Below are positions 13,013 through 23,167 of a stretch of DNA of 64,000 nucleotides, in pieces. The stretch lies in the NCBI RefSeq assembly GCF_018882415.1, contig NZ_JACVOL010000001.1, positions 124,001 to 188,000 on the forward strand, written 5' to 3'. The notes under the pieces were generated by a model. It did no database searches, was not told the DNA's origin, and saw nothing but the letters and a program-made list of their open reading frames with translations. Position 1 is the first letter of the stretch, and each line of letters opens with the position of its first letter. The DNA is from Polynucleobacter sp. 86C-FISCH. Lineage in GTDB: Bacteria > Pseudomonadota > Gammaproteobacteria > Burkholderiales > Burkholderiaceae. Position numbers and translations under genes: made by a program.

Positions 13013-13022
13013 TAAGACCAAA

Positions 13023-13028
13023 ATTATA
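13023..13028 (-). promoter_or_regulatory. Candidate rimP-operon -10 box
   Basis: Perfect TATAAT on the minus strand between the rluB stop and the leader hairpins, preceded by GGC (partial extended -10). The -35 region at 17 bases (TATCGG) is poor. Plausible start near 13016. Confidence 0.35.
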
Positions 13029-13055
13029 GCCTATTTGGCAGAAAACCGATACAAA

Positions 13056-14840
13056 TCAGAAGCTTTCGCCCGGATTACGCGGTTTTCTAGGCCCTTTATT
13101 GAAGGGTTTGCGCCCTTTTGGTGCGCCTCGTTTAGGGCCATTTCCAGGACTTTGAGGGTTCCCAGTCACAAATGCGGACTGTCCATGGTGAACTTTGGCG
13201 CCTTTACTGCGGTTTTGGCCTTGGCCGCCGCCCTGACCGCCTTGGCCTCCGCGACCACCTTGACCGCCCTGGCCAGGTCTACCGCCCTGGGTACGACCCC
13301 GGAAAGGACCGCGCCCATCACCAGAGCCACCGCCACCACCAGGTTTGCCGCCTCTGCCCTGATGAGTCAGGCCGTTATGGCCGCTAGCAAGGGTCAAAGC
13401 GTCACGGGAGCCCCAGTAAGAAACTGAGGTTTGCATTGGATCAGGCTGAAAATCTTCACCCATCGGGCGACGATCACGGCTACTTGCATTAGGGTTACGA
13501 CCCTTATCTTGTGGCTGAGGCATTTTTAAGCCCGCAGACTTCATCAAGTTATAGATGCCGCCAGCTTCAATCTCTTCCCATTTGCCACGACGTAAGCGTG
13601 GGGGCAATAAGAAAATGCCGTAACGAGTTCGGATTAGACGGGATACCACATGACCAACCGCCTCAAACATACGACGCACTTCTCGATTACGGCCTTCGTT
13701 TAATGCAACGTGATACCAACGGTTAGCACCTTCGCCACCACCCATTGCTAGGCGTAAGAATTTTGCTTGGCCATCATCAAGCGTAATGCCACTCTTTAAT
13801 AGCGCTGTGTTTTCTTGGCTCAGGTCACCCAAAATGCGAACGGCGTATTCGCGCTCGACACCATAACGCGGATGCATCAAACGATTCGCCAATTCACCTG
13901 AAGTAGTAAACAACAACAGTCCTTCAGTATTAAAGTCCAAGCGACCGACTGCAATCCAGCGACCTTGACGTGGTTTTGGCAAACGATCAAATACGGTTGG
14001 GCGTCCTTCTGGATCGGATTGACTGACGATCTCACCAGCAGGCTTGTGATACATGATCACGCGCGGCGGCTTAGTCTGAATCTTGCGATGAACTGGCTTG
14101 CCATTAATTCGTACTTGATCTGTTGGTCCAATGCGTTGACCAATATGAGCTGGCAATCCGTTTACAGAAACACGTCCTTGAATAATCAAGTCTTCCATAT
14201 CGCGCCGTGATCCCATGCCAACGTCAGCTAATACTTTATGTAACTTAACGGTGTCTTCATCATCAGCATCGTCATCTAAACCATCAAGGTCTGACCACAC
14301 TTCATCACGCAAACTCAAAGGCAAGTCATCGACGTTTGCAAATTGCAAACTACTCATTTCTTCTTCTGTTGGCGCATCTGGATCTTCATCTTCGCGCGAA
14401 CGTTGTGCACGTTGTGCGCGACGCTCTGCTCCAGTTTGATGAGAGATTTCACTCTCATTGAGACCATCAGGATTTTTAACTTCTTCAACTTCTGGGGCGT
14501 CTAAAGCTGCATCAAACTCACCAGATACTACTGAGGCAAATAAAGCTTCGCTCTCAGCTGGGTTAGGTGCTAATTTGGCAGATTGATTGCCGCCTTCACG
14601 CGGACCATTGCCTTCACCACCCTCGCGGCGTGGCCGGTCTTTATTAAAAGGGCGCTTTTTATTGAATGGGTGTTTACTGCCACCAGCGCCTTGACGGCGT
14701 GGGCGACGATCACCACGTTCTGTGCGCTCTCCACCCTCAGTCTTCTGACCATCAGCGTTTGATGGTGCAGAGTCTGCATTTGATGGAGTTGCCGATGGAT
14801 TTACTACCGGGGATGAATCGTTTTCGTTAGAGCTAGTCAT
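13056..14840 (-). CDS. rluB: 23S rRNA pseudouridine synthase, RluB type, with long low-complexity tails
   Basis: Modifies U2605-type positions of 23S rRNA. The core runs from about residue 200 to 445: S4 RNA-binding domain ([20 protein letters not shown]), then the catalytic motif [14 protein letters not shown] with the nucleophilic Asp. At 594 aa it is about twice the E. coli enzyme. An acidic/basic disordered N-terminal extension of about 190 residues ([16 protein letters not shown]) and a Gly/Arg/Gln-rich C-terminal tail of about 120 residues ([18 protein letters not shown]) flank the core. Such tails are common in Burkholderiales RluB. It follows scpB by 6 bases. Confidence 0.93.
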   Translation of the reverse strand: MTSSNENDSSPVVNPSATPSNADSAPSNADGQKTEGGERTERGDRRPRRQGAGGSKHPFNKKRPFNKDRPRREGGEGNGPREGGNQSAKLAPNPAESEALFASVVSGEFDAALDAPEVEEVKNPDGLNESEISHQTGAERRAQRAQRSREDEDPDAPTEEEMSSLQFANVDDLPLSLRDEVWSDLDGLDDDADDEDTVKLHKVLADVGMGSRRDMEDLIIQGRVSVNGLPAHIGQRIGPTDQVRINGKPVHRKIQTKPPRVIMYHKPAGEIVSQSDPEGRPTVFDRLPKPRQGRWIAVGRLDFNTEGLLLFTTSGELANRLMHPRYGVEREYAVRILGDLSQENTALLKSGITLDDGQAKFLRLAMGGGEGANRWYHVALNEGRNREVRRMFEAVGHVVSRLIRTRYGIFLLPPRLRRGKWEEIEAGGIYNLMKSAGLKMPQPQDKGRNPNASSRDRRPMGEDFQPDPMQTSVSYWGSRDALTLASGHNGLTHQGRGGKPGGGGGSGDGRGPFRGRTQGGRPGQGGQGGRGGQGGQGGGQGQNRSKGAKVHHGQSAFVTGNPQSPGNGPKRGAPKGRKPFNKGPRKPRNPGESF

Positions 14841-14846
14841 TAATAA

Positions 14847-15599
14847 TTATTTTGTTTCGTCTGGTTTGTCTTCAGACTCAGGGGTAACTTCTTCTGTAAG
14901 TTCTTCAGTCTCTTCAATCACTGTTTCTTCTACTGTGATTTCAGTTACTTCTAAAGCCTCTACTTCAATTGCTTGTTCTTCGCCATCAATGATGACTGTT
15001 TCTACAGTTGCAGACGGATCAAATTCCATTACCGCTTGACCTAATTGTTCTGCAGCCGCCATTGGCGCCGCGTCTTCCAAAATTGGCAAGCTTTGTAAAT
15101 TGGTCAGACTGAGGTCATCTAAAAATTGTTTAGTGGTTGCGTATAAACCAGGACGTCCAACAGTTTCCTTATGGCCAATCACCTCAACCCAACCGCGGTC
15201 TTCTAACTGCTTCATCACATTACTACTAACTGCTACACCACGAATCTCTTCAATCTCACCACGAGTCACTGGCTGGCGATAAGCGATGATGGCCAAAGTC
15301 TCCATAACTGCACGTGAATACTTAGGTGGCTTCTCAGGTGTGAGGCGATCGAGGTACTCACGCATAGACAGACGGCTCTGAAAGCGCCAACCTGTTGCGA
15401 TATGAACCAATTCCATACCCTTGTCGTCCCAAGCACGTTGCAGCTCGACCAATGCCTCATCGATATCTGCCGTAGTGATGTCTTCAACAAACAGGCGAGA
15501 CAAATCAGCAACGGTGAGTGGCTCCTGTGCGCACAGGAGGGCTGTTTCAATTACGCGCTTATTGTGATCGTCCATAAAAGTCGGGCTACCAGGAATCAT
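14847..15599 (-). CDS. scpB: Segregation and condensation protein B
   Basis: Non-SMC subunit of the SMC-ScpAB condensin (250 aa); binds ScpA and helps chromosome compaction and segregation. Two winged-helix parts occupy about residues 10-180 ([57 protein letters not shown]). A very acidic tail of about 45 residues, rich in Glu/Thr/Val, is not part of the fold. The start at 15599 has a poorly spaced AGG; the in-frame ATG at 15575 ([10 protein letters not shown]) is a real alternative. No scpA is seen in the window. It precedes rluB as in many betaproteobacteria. Confidence 0.93.
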   Translation of the reverse strand: MIPGSPTFMDDHNKRVIETALLCAQEPLTVADLSRLFVEDITTADIDEALVELQRAWDDKGMELVHIATGWRFQSRLSMREYLDRLTPEKPPKYSRAVMETLAIIAYRQPVTRGEIEEIRGVAVSSNVMKQLEDRGWVEVIGHKETVGRPGLYATTKQFLDDLSLTNLQSLPILEDAAPMAAAEQLGQAVMEFDPSATVETVIIDGEEQAIEVEALEVTEITVEETVIEETEELTEEVTPESEDKPDETK

Positions 15600-15816
15600 C
15601 CTGACTAGGCTTTAAAAATGTATTTAGTAATGGGTTTTGGTGTTCTCTAGCGACTACGGGCAATCCATCTCATCAGTTCTTATTGGAATATGTCCGCGCT
15701 GAAACGAAGTCCTTTTCGTTCACCTTGCGCCCATTATAAGGTAGGCTCAATACAATAGCCACATGCATAAGAAATACACCAAACCCCCTTTTCTGACATC
15801 TGATGCCCCTGTCTAT

Positions 15817-16686
15817 ATGGAGCGTCGCAAGCTCCTGAGCCTTGGAATTGGTGTGGGCACCATTCTTGGGGGCGCGGGCTTGAGCTCCTGCAGTCTTATG
15901 AGTAGCAAAAAACCGGTCGTTGGCTTGGTTTTGGGGGCCGGAGCAGCACGAGGCTTTGCTCACGTAGGCGTTATTAAGGCTTTAGAAGCCCAAGGCATTA
16001 GACCCGACATTGTTGTTGGCAGCAGCGCTGGCAGCGTGATTGCTACCTTATTGGCCTCAGGGGCGACTGGCAACGAACTCAATCGCTTGGCTCTCAACCT
16101 AGATGAGGCCACTATTGCTGACTGGGGACTTCCTTTTGCCGGTCGTTTTGGGGGGCTCATTAAAGGGGATGCCCTACAAAATATGGTGAACCGAGAGGTG
16201 CAAAACAAATCCATTGAACAAATGCGCATACCCCTGGGCATTGTTGCTACGGAATTACAGTCAGGCAAAGGTGTTTTATTCAGAACGGGCAACACCGGTT
16301 TAGCAGTTCGCGCCTCTTGCAGCGTGCCAGGCGTTTTTCAGCCAGCAGTGATTAGCGGCAAAGAATATGTAGATGGTGGCTTAGTGGCACCAGTACCTGT
16401 TAGCTATGCAAGACAAATGGGTGCAACTTTAGTGATTGCAGTCAACATTTCTTCTGAACCGGTTCATCAAGATGCCAGCGGAACTCTTGGCGTCTTACAG
16501 CAAACTATCTCCATCATGCAACGAAGTATCAATCAGTACGAATTAAAAAGTGCTGACATTGTGATTCAGCCGCAATTAAAACAAATGGGTGGCGGGGATT
16601 TCAAATCCAGAAACGCAGCCATTCTTGCAGGCGAAGCTGCAGCACAAGAACAAATGGCGCTCATTAAGGAAAAGCTGAAAAGCTAA
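15817..16686 (+). CDS. Patatin-like phospholipase, probable lipoprotein
   Basis: Serine lipid acyl hydrolase of the patatin/RssA family. The oxyanion loop GAGAARGFAHVG, the nucleophile elbow GSSAG and the catalytic Asp in YVDGGL are all present, so the Ser-Asp dyad is intact. From the ATG at 15817 the N terminus MERRKLLSLG continues through a hydrophobic stretch to LSSC, which reads as a twin-arginine-like lipoprotein signal with lipobox. An upstream ATG at 15763 adds 18 residues before that signal and is less likely. It is a single gene, convergent with the NlpC/P60 gene. The substrate is unknown. Confidence 0.88.
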   Translation: MERRKLLSLGIGVGTILGGAGLSSCSLMSSKKPVVGLVLGAGAARGFAHVGVIKALEAQGIRPDIVVGSSAGSVIATLLASGATGNELNRLALNLDEATIADWGLPFAGRFGGLIKGDALQNMVNREVQNKSIEQMRIPLGIVATELQSGKGVLFRTGNTGLAVRASCSVPGVFQPAVISGKEYVDGGLVAPVPVSYARQMGATLVIAVNISSEPVHQDASGTLGVLQQTISIMQRSINQYELKSADIVIQPQLKQMGGGDFKSRNAAILAGEAAAQEQMALIKEKLKS

Positions 16687-16715
16687 TAGGTTTAAGGCTT
16701 AGCAGCCCTATTGTC

Positions 16716-17369
16716 TTAGAGGTTGCGTGATTTACGCTTAAGATTTTTTACTTCGTTGAGAAGTTCTTGACGCTCTGAATCATTGAGATTGTCGCTACCG
16801 TCTAATCGGCGCGCACCATCAAAACGTTTATCCCAGTAGAGGCTACCGAGATCATCCACTCTGACGTTCGTACCTTTAGAAGGTGAGTGAATAAATTTGT
16901 TATCGCCCACGTAAATGCCAACGTGAGAAAAAGTTAAACGCATGGTGTTGAAGAATACGAGGTCGCCTGGTTGCAACTCTTCACGAGTAATCGGTTTGCC
17001 AACACGACTCATCTGAGTAGATTTACGTGGCAATAAAAATCCAAGTTTGTCTTTGAAGACATAACCAACAAAACTACTACCGTCCAATCCGGACTGTGGC
17101 AGCTCTGTATCCCAGCGATAACGAACGCCAATCACTTCCATAGCGCGGTTGATTAACTCTTCTGATTTACCTGTAACGGTATCTGCCAATCGATCAGAAA
17201 CGCGGGCAATGTATGAGCGCCCTGCTTGGAACATGCTTTCTTTAGGCACAGCTGCTGCTGCATCTGCATTTGGCTCGACCACAGGGTCTGCCGCATAAGC
17301 GGATACGCAAATGAATGCACCTAGACCAAAGCCCAGGAGTTTAGAAAGCATTGTTTTTTTCAATGACAT
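16716..17369 (-). CDS. NlpC/P60 (C40) family protein lacking the catalytic cysteine
   Basis: Periplasmic protein (217 aa) with a signal peptide (cleavage near AYAAD, residue 27) and an NlpC/P60 peptidoglycan-endopeptidase fold at about 75-195. The family nucleophile should lie in a DCSGFV motif. Here it reads D96-G97-S98-S99-F100, so Cys is Gly (codon 17079-17081, GGT). The catalytic His in FSHVGIYVG (His149) and the third polar residue in FIHSPS (His161) remain. The usual glycine-rich segment before the nucleophile is also altered (RYRWDTELPQSG). Most likely a non-catalytic peptidoglycan-binding or regulatory member rather than a hydrolase. Frame and ends are intact, so it is not a simple pseudogene. 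Confidence 0.88.
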   Translation of the reverse strand: MSLKKTMLSKLLGFGLGAFICVSAYAADPVVEPNADAAAAVPKESMFQAGRSYIARVSDRLADTVTGKSEELINRAMEVIGVRYRWDTELPQSGLDGSSFVGYVFKDKLGFLLPRKSTQMSRVGKPITREELQPGDLVFFNTMRLTFSHVGIYVGDNKFIHSPSKGTNVRVDDLGSLYWDKRFDGARRLDGSDNLNDSERQELLNEVKNLKRKSRNL

Positions 17370-17516
17370 CAGATCAGTTTAACAAAGAACCCTTAATTTA
17401 CCAAGTCTTCAATTTAGACCCAAGTCCTTGTTTATAAAGATTAATTTTCACTAAATGAGGGCAAATGCACCAAATTAGCCCATTTAGCAGGGGTTTGCCC
17501 CCTCCTCAGAAGCCCC

Positions 17517-19154
17517 CTAAGTTAGCTCTGCAGCTGCAAAAAGCTCTTTGGTATAGGTTTGGCGGGGATGCTTTATGAGGGTTTCGGTATCCCCGAACTC
17601 CACCACTTTGCCGCCCTTAAGAACCATGACCTCGTGTGACATAGCTCTAATAACCGCCAAATCATGACTAATCATCAGATAGGCTAAGTTGTACTTTTTC
17701 TGCAGCTCAGTCAATAAGGCGAGCACCTGTTTCTGAATAGAAACATCTAGCGCGGAAGTGGGTTCATCTAGAACCAAAATTTGGGGGCGAAGGATAAGTG
17801 CACGTGCAATCGCAATACGTTGGCGCTGACCACCAGAAAACTCATGGGGATAACGCAGAAGCGCTGAACGATCCAGACCAACCTCTTTGAGCATATCTAC
17901 CACGCGAGTTTCCCGTTCTGCTGTCGACAGCTTTGGAAAGTGCACATCCAAACCTTCTGAAACAATCTGCAATACATTCATGCGCGGTGATAGCGATCCA
18001 AATGGGTCCTGGAAGATCACTTGTAGGCTCGAGCGAAGCGCTCTTCTCTCCACGGGTTTGAGTTTCTGCCAATCATTGCCAAGCACATCAACATCACCAG
18101 ATACCTGCGCTGCTGAATCACCCAACAATCCCAGAACGGCCATGCCTAGTGTTGTCTTGCCAGAACCAGACTCGCCAATTACACCAATGGTTTGACCTTG
18201 CTTTAGCGAGAAGCTGACTTTTTTCAGAACTTTATGTGGTGGTGCTTTTTTAAACCAAGATGCTGACTCAGAGCTTGGGTAGGCTACTGACAACTCTTCT
18301 GTTTTTAATAACACTGGAGCCAATGGCATCAGTGGTGCCAAGTCACGCACAGGCTCACTGTTTACCAAAGCGCGAGTATATGGATCTTCGGGATGCTCAA
18401 ACACTTGCTTCGTTGATCCAGACTCCATCAGATTGCCCTGGTTCAGGACAGCCACACGCTGCGCAAAGTGTTTCACTAGATTGAGGTCATGAGTAATCAA
18501 TAAAATTCCCATGCCACCATCATCTTTAGATTCCTCTTGTAGCTCTTTGAGTAGATCCAAAATCTGTAAACGCAAACTCACATCTAATGCTGTTGTAGGT
18601 TCGTCTGCAATGAGAAGGCGTGGCTTGCATGCCAAAGCCATAGCAATCATGGCGCGCTGTCTCTGGCCACCAGAGAGTTGATGTGGATAGGAGTGAAAAC
18701 GACGCTCAGGCTCAGGGATGCCTGTCTTGCGCAGTAAATCAACCGCGGCATCCATTGCATCTGCTTTAGAGATCAAAGGCTGATAAATCTGTACAGCTTC
18801 AATAATTTGATTGCCTACAGTAAACAATGGATTCAAAGCCGTCATCGGCTCCTGAAACACCATCGCAATTTCGCGGCCACGAATCTCTCGAATGTCCTGA
18901 ATAGACATGGATAGCAAATCTACTTCGCCCTTCCCGTCTTTTCTATTCCAGAGAATCTTTCCAGAAACTTTCGCACCTTCCGGCTCAAGTCTCAGTGGCG
19001 CAAGCGCAGTCAGAGTCTTACCAGAACCAGACTCACCGACGAGGGCAACACGTTCGCCTATGCCAATTTCTAAATCAAGATGATTGACGGCAAACTTTTC
19101 ACGGCGACCTGTTCCAAAAGAAATACACAGATCTTCATAGCGCAGCAAACTCAT
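17517..19154 (-). CDS. yejF: Peptide ABC transporter, double ATP-binding protein
   Basis: Two ABC ATPase domains in one chain (545 aa), powering the YejBE permease for oligopeptide (microcin C-like) import. Domain 1: Walker A GESGSGKT (about 39-46), signature LSGGQRQR, Walker B LLIADEPT. Domain 2: Walker A GESGSGKTTLG (about 325), signature FSGGQRQR, Walker B ILVLDEPTSALD. Both nucleotide sites look complete. It overlaps yejE by ATGA and closes the yejABEF operon. Substrate is inferred from family and gene order. Confidence 0.94.
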   Translation of the reverse strand: MSLLRYEDLCISFGTGRREKFAVNHLDLEIGIGERVALVGESGSGKTLTALAPLRLEPEGAKVSGKILWNRKDGKGEVDLLSMSIQDIREIRGREIAMVFQEPMTALNPLFTVGNQIIEAVQIYQPLISKADAMDAAVDLLRKTGIPEPERRFHSYPHQLSGGQRQRAMIAMALACKPRLLIADEPTTALDVSLRLQILDLLKELQEESKDDGGMGILLITHDLNLVKHFAQRVAVLNQGNLMESGSTKQVFEHPEDPYTRALVNSEPVRDLAPLMPLAPVLLKTEELSVAYPSSESASWFKKAPPHKVLKKVSFSLKQGQTIGVIGESGSGKTTLGMAVLGLLGDSAAQVSGDVDVLGNDWQKLKPVERRALRSSLQVIFQDPFGSLSPRMNVLQIVSEGLDVHFPKLSTAERETRVVDMLKEVGLDRSALLRYPHEFSGGQRQRIAIARALILRPQILVLDEPTSALDVSIQKQVLALLTELQKKYNLAYLMISHDLAVIRAMSHEVMVLKGGKVVEFGDTETLIKHPRQTYTKELFAAAELT

Positions 19155-20176
19155 GAGCGACCTCCACTCATCAAGCCTGCTTTACGAGAATCAAATGCAT
19201 TACGTAATGCCTCGCCCATAAAGGTCAATAGCAGTAAGGTTGCTACCAAGACCACAAAGGTAGATAAGGAGATCCACCAAGCATCGAGATTACTCTTGCC
19301 TTGAGATAACAGTTCACCCAAGCTTGGCGTACCCGGAGGCACTCCTAAGCCTAGGAAATCCAAGCTCGTTAAAGAAAGAATGGCTGCACTCATGCGGAAT
19401 GGCAAAAAGGTAATTACTGGCGTCAAGCTATTGGGCAATATATGGCGCCACATGATTTGTACATTTGTTAAACCCAAGGCTCTAGCTGCGCGTACATACT
19501 CCAGGGCGCGGTTACGGAAGAATTCCGCACGAACGTAATCCGATAAGCCCATCCAACCAAAGGCTGCCAGCAAAATGATGAGCAAGGAAACGCTGGGGTT
19601 AAAGATCGAAGCAAAAATAATGAGCAAGTACAACTCTGGCATAGCAGACCAAATCTCAATCAGTCGCTGAGAAATCAAATCAAACTTACCGCCAAAGAAT
19701 CCCATCAAAGATCCAGTAATGATGCCCACAGTGACGCCAACAATAGTGAGTGCTAAACCAAAAAGAATGGATAAGCGAAAACCATAGATCAAACGCGCCA
19801 AAACATCGCGTCCGCGATCATCAGTCCCTAACCAGTTCTCCCAAGAAGGAGGCGCTGGATTGGGTACCTTAGAGAAGTAATTCAGCGTCTCATAGCTATA
19901 GTGAATCGGTGGATAAATTGCCCAGTTACCGTTGCTCGTGATGTTGTGACGAATATCTGGATCCAAGAAATCAGTCGGCGTGGCGAAGTCTCCACCAAAT
20001 ACCGTTTCTGGTTGGCTCTTCACGATCGGAAAATAAAAATAGCCTTCATAGCGAACTACCAAAGGTTTGTCATTGGCAATCAACTCGGCGCACATCGACA
20101 AACCGAAGAGCACCATGAAGATCCACAGACTGGCGTAGCCCATGCGACTGTTCTTAAAACGTTGCCAACGATTCAT
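19151..20176 (-). CDS. yejE: Peptide ABC transporter permease YejE
   Basis: Inner-membrane permease of the DppC/OppC type (341 aa from the ATG at 20176). The start is chosen because it forms an ATGA overlap with the yejB stop and gives MNRWQRFKNSRMGYASLW; a longer frame upstream merely crosses into yejB. It has one N-terminal helix, a large periplasmic segment (about 45-135) typical of YejE, then five helices with the EAA loop ARALGLTNVQIMWRHILPNS. Partner of YejB, energised by YejF. Confidence 0.94.
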   Translation of the reverse strand: MNRWQRFKNSRMGYASLWIFMVLFGLSMCAELIANDKPLVVRYEGYFYFPIVKSQPETVFGGDFATPTDFLDPDIRHNITSNGNWAIYPPIHYSYETLNYFSKVPNPAPPSWENWLGTDDRGRDVLARLIYGFRLSILFGLALTIVGVTVGIITGSLMGFFGGKFDLISQRLIEIWSAMPELYLLIIFASIFNPSVSLLIILLAAFGWMGLSDYVRAEFFRNRALEYVRAARALGLTNVQIMWRHILPNSLTPVITFLPFRMSAAILSLTSLDFLGLGVPPGTPSLGELLSQGKSNLDAWWISLSTFVVLVATLLLLTFMGEALRNAFDSRKAGLMSGGRS

Positions 20177-21249
20177 GAACCGCCTCCCGCACCAAACTGA
20201 ATGCGTGGGTCGATGTATACATAGCAAAGATCAGAAATCAACTTCGTAAATAAACCAATTAAGGTGAATAAGTAGAGAGTACCAAATACAACTGGATAGT
20301 CACGGCGCATCACTGACTCGTACGAAAGCAAGCCAAGCCCGTCTAAGGAGAACAAGGTCTCTATCAACAAGGAGCCTGTAAAGAATGCGCCAATAAATGC
20401 TGCAGGGAAACCCGTTACCAGTGGTAACAGCGCATTGCGGAAGACGTGCTTCCAAAGAACTTGCTTTTCTGTAAGCCCTTTTGCGCGCGCAGTCAGAACG
20501 TACTGCTTACGGATCTCCTCTAGGAATGAATTCTTGGTCAACATAGTCACCACTGCAAAGCTTCCTAAAACGGATGCAGTAATCGGCAGCACCAAATGCC
20601 ACAGGTAATCCATGATCTTGCCAATGAGACTAAGATCACTCCAGTTATCAGAAGTTAACCCTCTTAACGGGAAGATCTGTAAAAAACTTCCCCCGCCAAA
20701 GACCACTAGCAATAAGACGCCCAACACAAATCCTGGAATCGCATAACCCACAAGGATCATGCTGCTAGTGATAGCGTCAAAGCGTGAGCCGTCTCGTACC
20801 GCTTTAGCAATACCCAAAGGAATAGAAACTAAATAGGTAATAAAGAAAGTCCACAAACCGATGCTGATCGATACCGGCAATTTTGAGACCACCAAACGCC
20901 AAACGCTTTCGTGCTGGTAATAACTTTGACCCAAATCGAATCTAGCAAAGCGGCCCAACATCATGAAATAACGCTCAAGAGGTGGCTTATCAAAACCATA
21001 TAAGGCCTTCACCTCTTCAAGGCGTTGCGCATCGACACCTTGACGACCGCGATAGGTTGCACCAGAGCCCGATGACTCTGAGCCACCTGTAGCTGCGCTA
21101 CCTTTGCCCTTTAACTCCAACACCATTTGCTCTACTGGACCACCCGGAACAAATTGCACTACGGCAAAGGTAAGAGTTAATACACCCAAGATCGTTGGGA
21201 TCATCAAGAGTAAACGCTTGAAGATATAGGCGCGCATTTGATCCTGCAT
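20173..21249 (-). CDS. yejB: Peptide ABC transporter permease YejB
   Basis: Inner-membrane permease of the DppB/OppB type (358 aa). The ATG at 21249 overlaps the yejA stop by one base (TAATG), and gives MQDQMRAYIFKRLLLMIP. Six helices are visible, with the EAA loop TARAKGLTEKQVLWKHVFRN around residue 260. A Ser/Gly-rich insert (SAATGGSESSGSGATYRG) lies in the first periplasmic loop, as in other YejB. Translationally coupled to yejA and yejE. Confidence 0.94.
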   Translation of the reverse strand: MQDQMRAYIFKRLLLMIPTILGVLTLTFAVVQFVPGGPVEQMVLELKGKGSAATGGSESSGSGATYRGRQGVDAQRLEEVKALYGFDKPPLERYFMMLGRFARFDLGQSYYQHESVWRLVVSKLPVSISIGLWTFFITYLVSIPLGIAKAVRDGSRFDAITSSMILVGYAIPGFVLGVLLLVVFGGGSFLQIFPLRGLTSDNWSDLSLIGKIMDYLWHLVLPITASVLGSFAVVTMLTKNSFLEEIRKQYVLTARAKGLTEKQVLWKHVFRNALLPLVTGFPAAFIGAFFTGSLLIETLFSLDGLGLLSYESVMRRDYPVVFGTLYLFTLIGLFTKLISDLCYVYIDPRIQFGAGGGS

Positions 21250-23117
21250 TATTTTGACTCCTCTTTCCACCAATTTTGCATGATCCACAGTTCAGCTGAA
21301 TAGTACAAAGGTGGCTCTGGGTAGCGCATCTCGTGACGGAAGGCAACGCGATGGGTTGGGTTGTACCACTGAGGAACTACGTAATAACTATTCCACAAGA
21401 CACGATCAAGCGCTCTAGTAGCAGTTCTTAACTGCTCACGATTTTGCGCCTTGGTAATTTCATCAATTAAGGCATCGACTACAGGTGATTGCACGCCAAT
21501 CACGTTATCGGAACCCTTTTCTTTGGCGGCTTGGCTACCAAAGCGATCCCAGAGCTCGTTGCCTGGGTTTTGAGAATCCTGGAATCGTACGGTGGTCATA
21601 TCAAAGTCATACTCGTTCATACGCTTTTGATGCAAGGCAAAGTCGCTCGTACGAATATCAACCTGCACTCCCAACTTCTCTAAGTTACGAACATACGCAG
21701 AAATGACTCTCAAGAAGAAGCCACCATCTTCCACAATCTCAAAACGAAATGGCTCACCCTTTTCATTGCGCAATGCGCCATCGCGATACTGCCATCCAGC
21801 ATGCATGAGAAGCTCGCGCGCTTTCTTTAAGTTCTGACGCAAACTTCCAGGCGGCTTGGTTGATGGTGCCGCAGGCATTGGACCAAAGACAGCATCCGGA
21901 ACCCACTGTGGATATTTAGCTTTCAGAGGTTTAAGTAATTTCAGCTCAGCTTCAGTTGGTTTACGAGGGCCATCAAAATTGGCACTTAAGTCGCTATTCG
22001 TAAAGTAGCTATTGATACGACTGTATTGATCAAAAAATATCTGACGATTGAGCCACTCAAAATCTAAGGCATATCCCAATGCTTCGCGAACTCGCGCATC
22101 CTTAAAGATTGGGCGGCGCACATTCATTGCAAAACCCTGCATCCCAGCACCGTTGTGATTGAGGAATGCCTTCTTCAGCAAAATACCTTTATCAAACTTT
22201 GAACCAACATAGCCTTTGGCCCAAATCTTGGCGCGATACTCCACTAGAGCATCAAACTCCCCTGCTTTAAAGGCCTCTAACCTGACAGCATCATCACTGT
22301 AGAGCTTGTACAGCACTCGATCAAAGTTATAAAAACCAACGCGCACGTTGAGTGGCTTGCTAAGTTGATCGGCCCAATAGTTTGGATTCTTTTTATAGAC
22401 AATCGACTTGCCAGCTTTAAAAGACTCAATCAAATAAGGGCCGCTTGCAATCGGCGCCTCAAAGGCAAGCTTCTCAAATGGGATCATCGACCCATCAGGC
22501 CGCTTACCCCAGTTACGTGAGAACACTGGAAAGGTGCCCGCTAAGATTGGCAACTCTGCATTGTCATTTTTAAAGTCAAAGCGGATGGAGCGATCAGATA
22601 AAACTACTGCTTCTTTAATATCAGCAAAAGTTGTCTTGTAGCGTGGGTGGGCTTTACCACTCATTAAAGTATCAAAGCTGTATTTAACGTCAGCAGCTAA
22701 TACTGGACTACCATCAGAAAACTTTGCTTCTGAACGAATATGAAACGTTACTGACTTGTGATCTTTGGCCACCTGAATATCGTCAGCCAATAATCCGTAA
22801 ATACTGGATACCTCGTCAGCACTTCCCTCAGCCAAAGATTCAAACATCAAATCAATACCTGGGGCAGTAATGCCACGCAAAGTAAACGGATTGAATTTAT
22901 CGAAACTGGTTCTTTGCCCCGGATTGGGCAATACCAAGGTCCCACCCCGCGGGGCGTTCGGATTCACGTAATCAAAATGGGCGAATCCATCGGGATACTT
23001 GGGTTTACCGTATTGCGCAATGCCCTGTCCTGCCATGGCCGAATTGACTCCTAGCCCTACTAGCAGCGCTAGCAGCAAGAAATGGGCAATTTGGCGAATG
23101 GGTTTTAGGGTGGGCAT
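21249..23117 (-). CDS. yejA: Periplasmic peptide-binding protein of the Yej ABC transporter
   Basis: Solute-binding protein of family 5 (622 aa), capturing peptides in the periplasm for YejBEF. A signal peptide of about 29 residues ends near NSAMAGQG. The family 5 signature region YGLLADDIQVAKDHKSVTFH and the domain II segment REALGYALDFEWLNRQIFFD are present. The N-terminal block IAQYGKPKYPDGFAHFDYVN is characteristic of YejA rather than OppA. First gene of yejABEF and divergent from fabI, with about 50 bases between them. Confidence 0.94.
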   Translation of the reverse strand: MPTLKPIRQIAHFLLLALLVGLGVNSAMAGQGIAQYGKPKYPDGFAHFDYVNPNAPRGGTLVLPNPGQRTSFDKFNPFTLRGITAPGIDLMFESLAEGSADEVSSIYGLLADDIQVAKDHKSVTFHIRSEAKFSDGSPVLAADVKYSFDTLMSGKAHPRYKTTFADIKEAVVLSDRSIRFDFKNDNAELPILAGTFPVFSRNWGKRPDGSMIPFEKLAFEAPIASGPYLIESFKAGKSIVYKKNPNYWADQLSKPLNVRVGFYNFDRVLYKLYSDDAVRLEAFKAGEFDALVEYRAKIWAKGYVGSKFDKGILLKKAFLNHNGAGMQGFAMNVRRPIFKDARVREALGYALDFEWLNRQIFFDQYSRINSYFTNSDLSANFDGPRKPTEAELKLLKPLKAKYPQWVPDAVFGPMPAAPSTKPPGSLRQNLKKARELLMHAGWQYRDGALRNEKGEPFRFEIVEDGGFFLRVISAYVRNLEKLGVQVDIRTSDFALHQKRMNEYDFDMTTVRFQDSQNPGNELWDRFGSQAAKEKGSDNVIGVQSPVVDALIDEITKAQNREQLRTATRALDRVLWNSYYVVPQWYNPTHRVAFRHEMRYPEPPLYYSAELWIMQNWWKEESK

Positions 23118-23167
23118 ATATGCAACAATTGTAGATAGCTAATCATATTTGAAGCAAAGGACACAAC

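Noticed and set aside
13180..13390. Repetitive GC-rich stretch that might be a repeat array
   Set aside because: It is the Gly/Gln/Arg-coding tail of rluB in frame; no spacers or regular unit as in CRISPR.
17480..17510. GGGG-TTTG-CCCC hairpin behind yejF as terminator
   Set aside because: Short stem and no T tract on the minus strand; kept out of the feature list.
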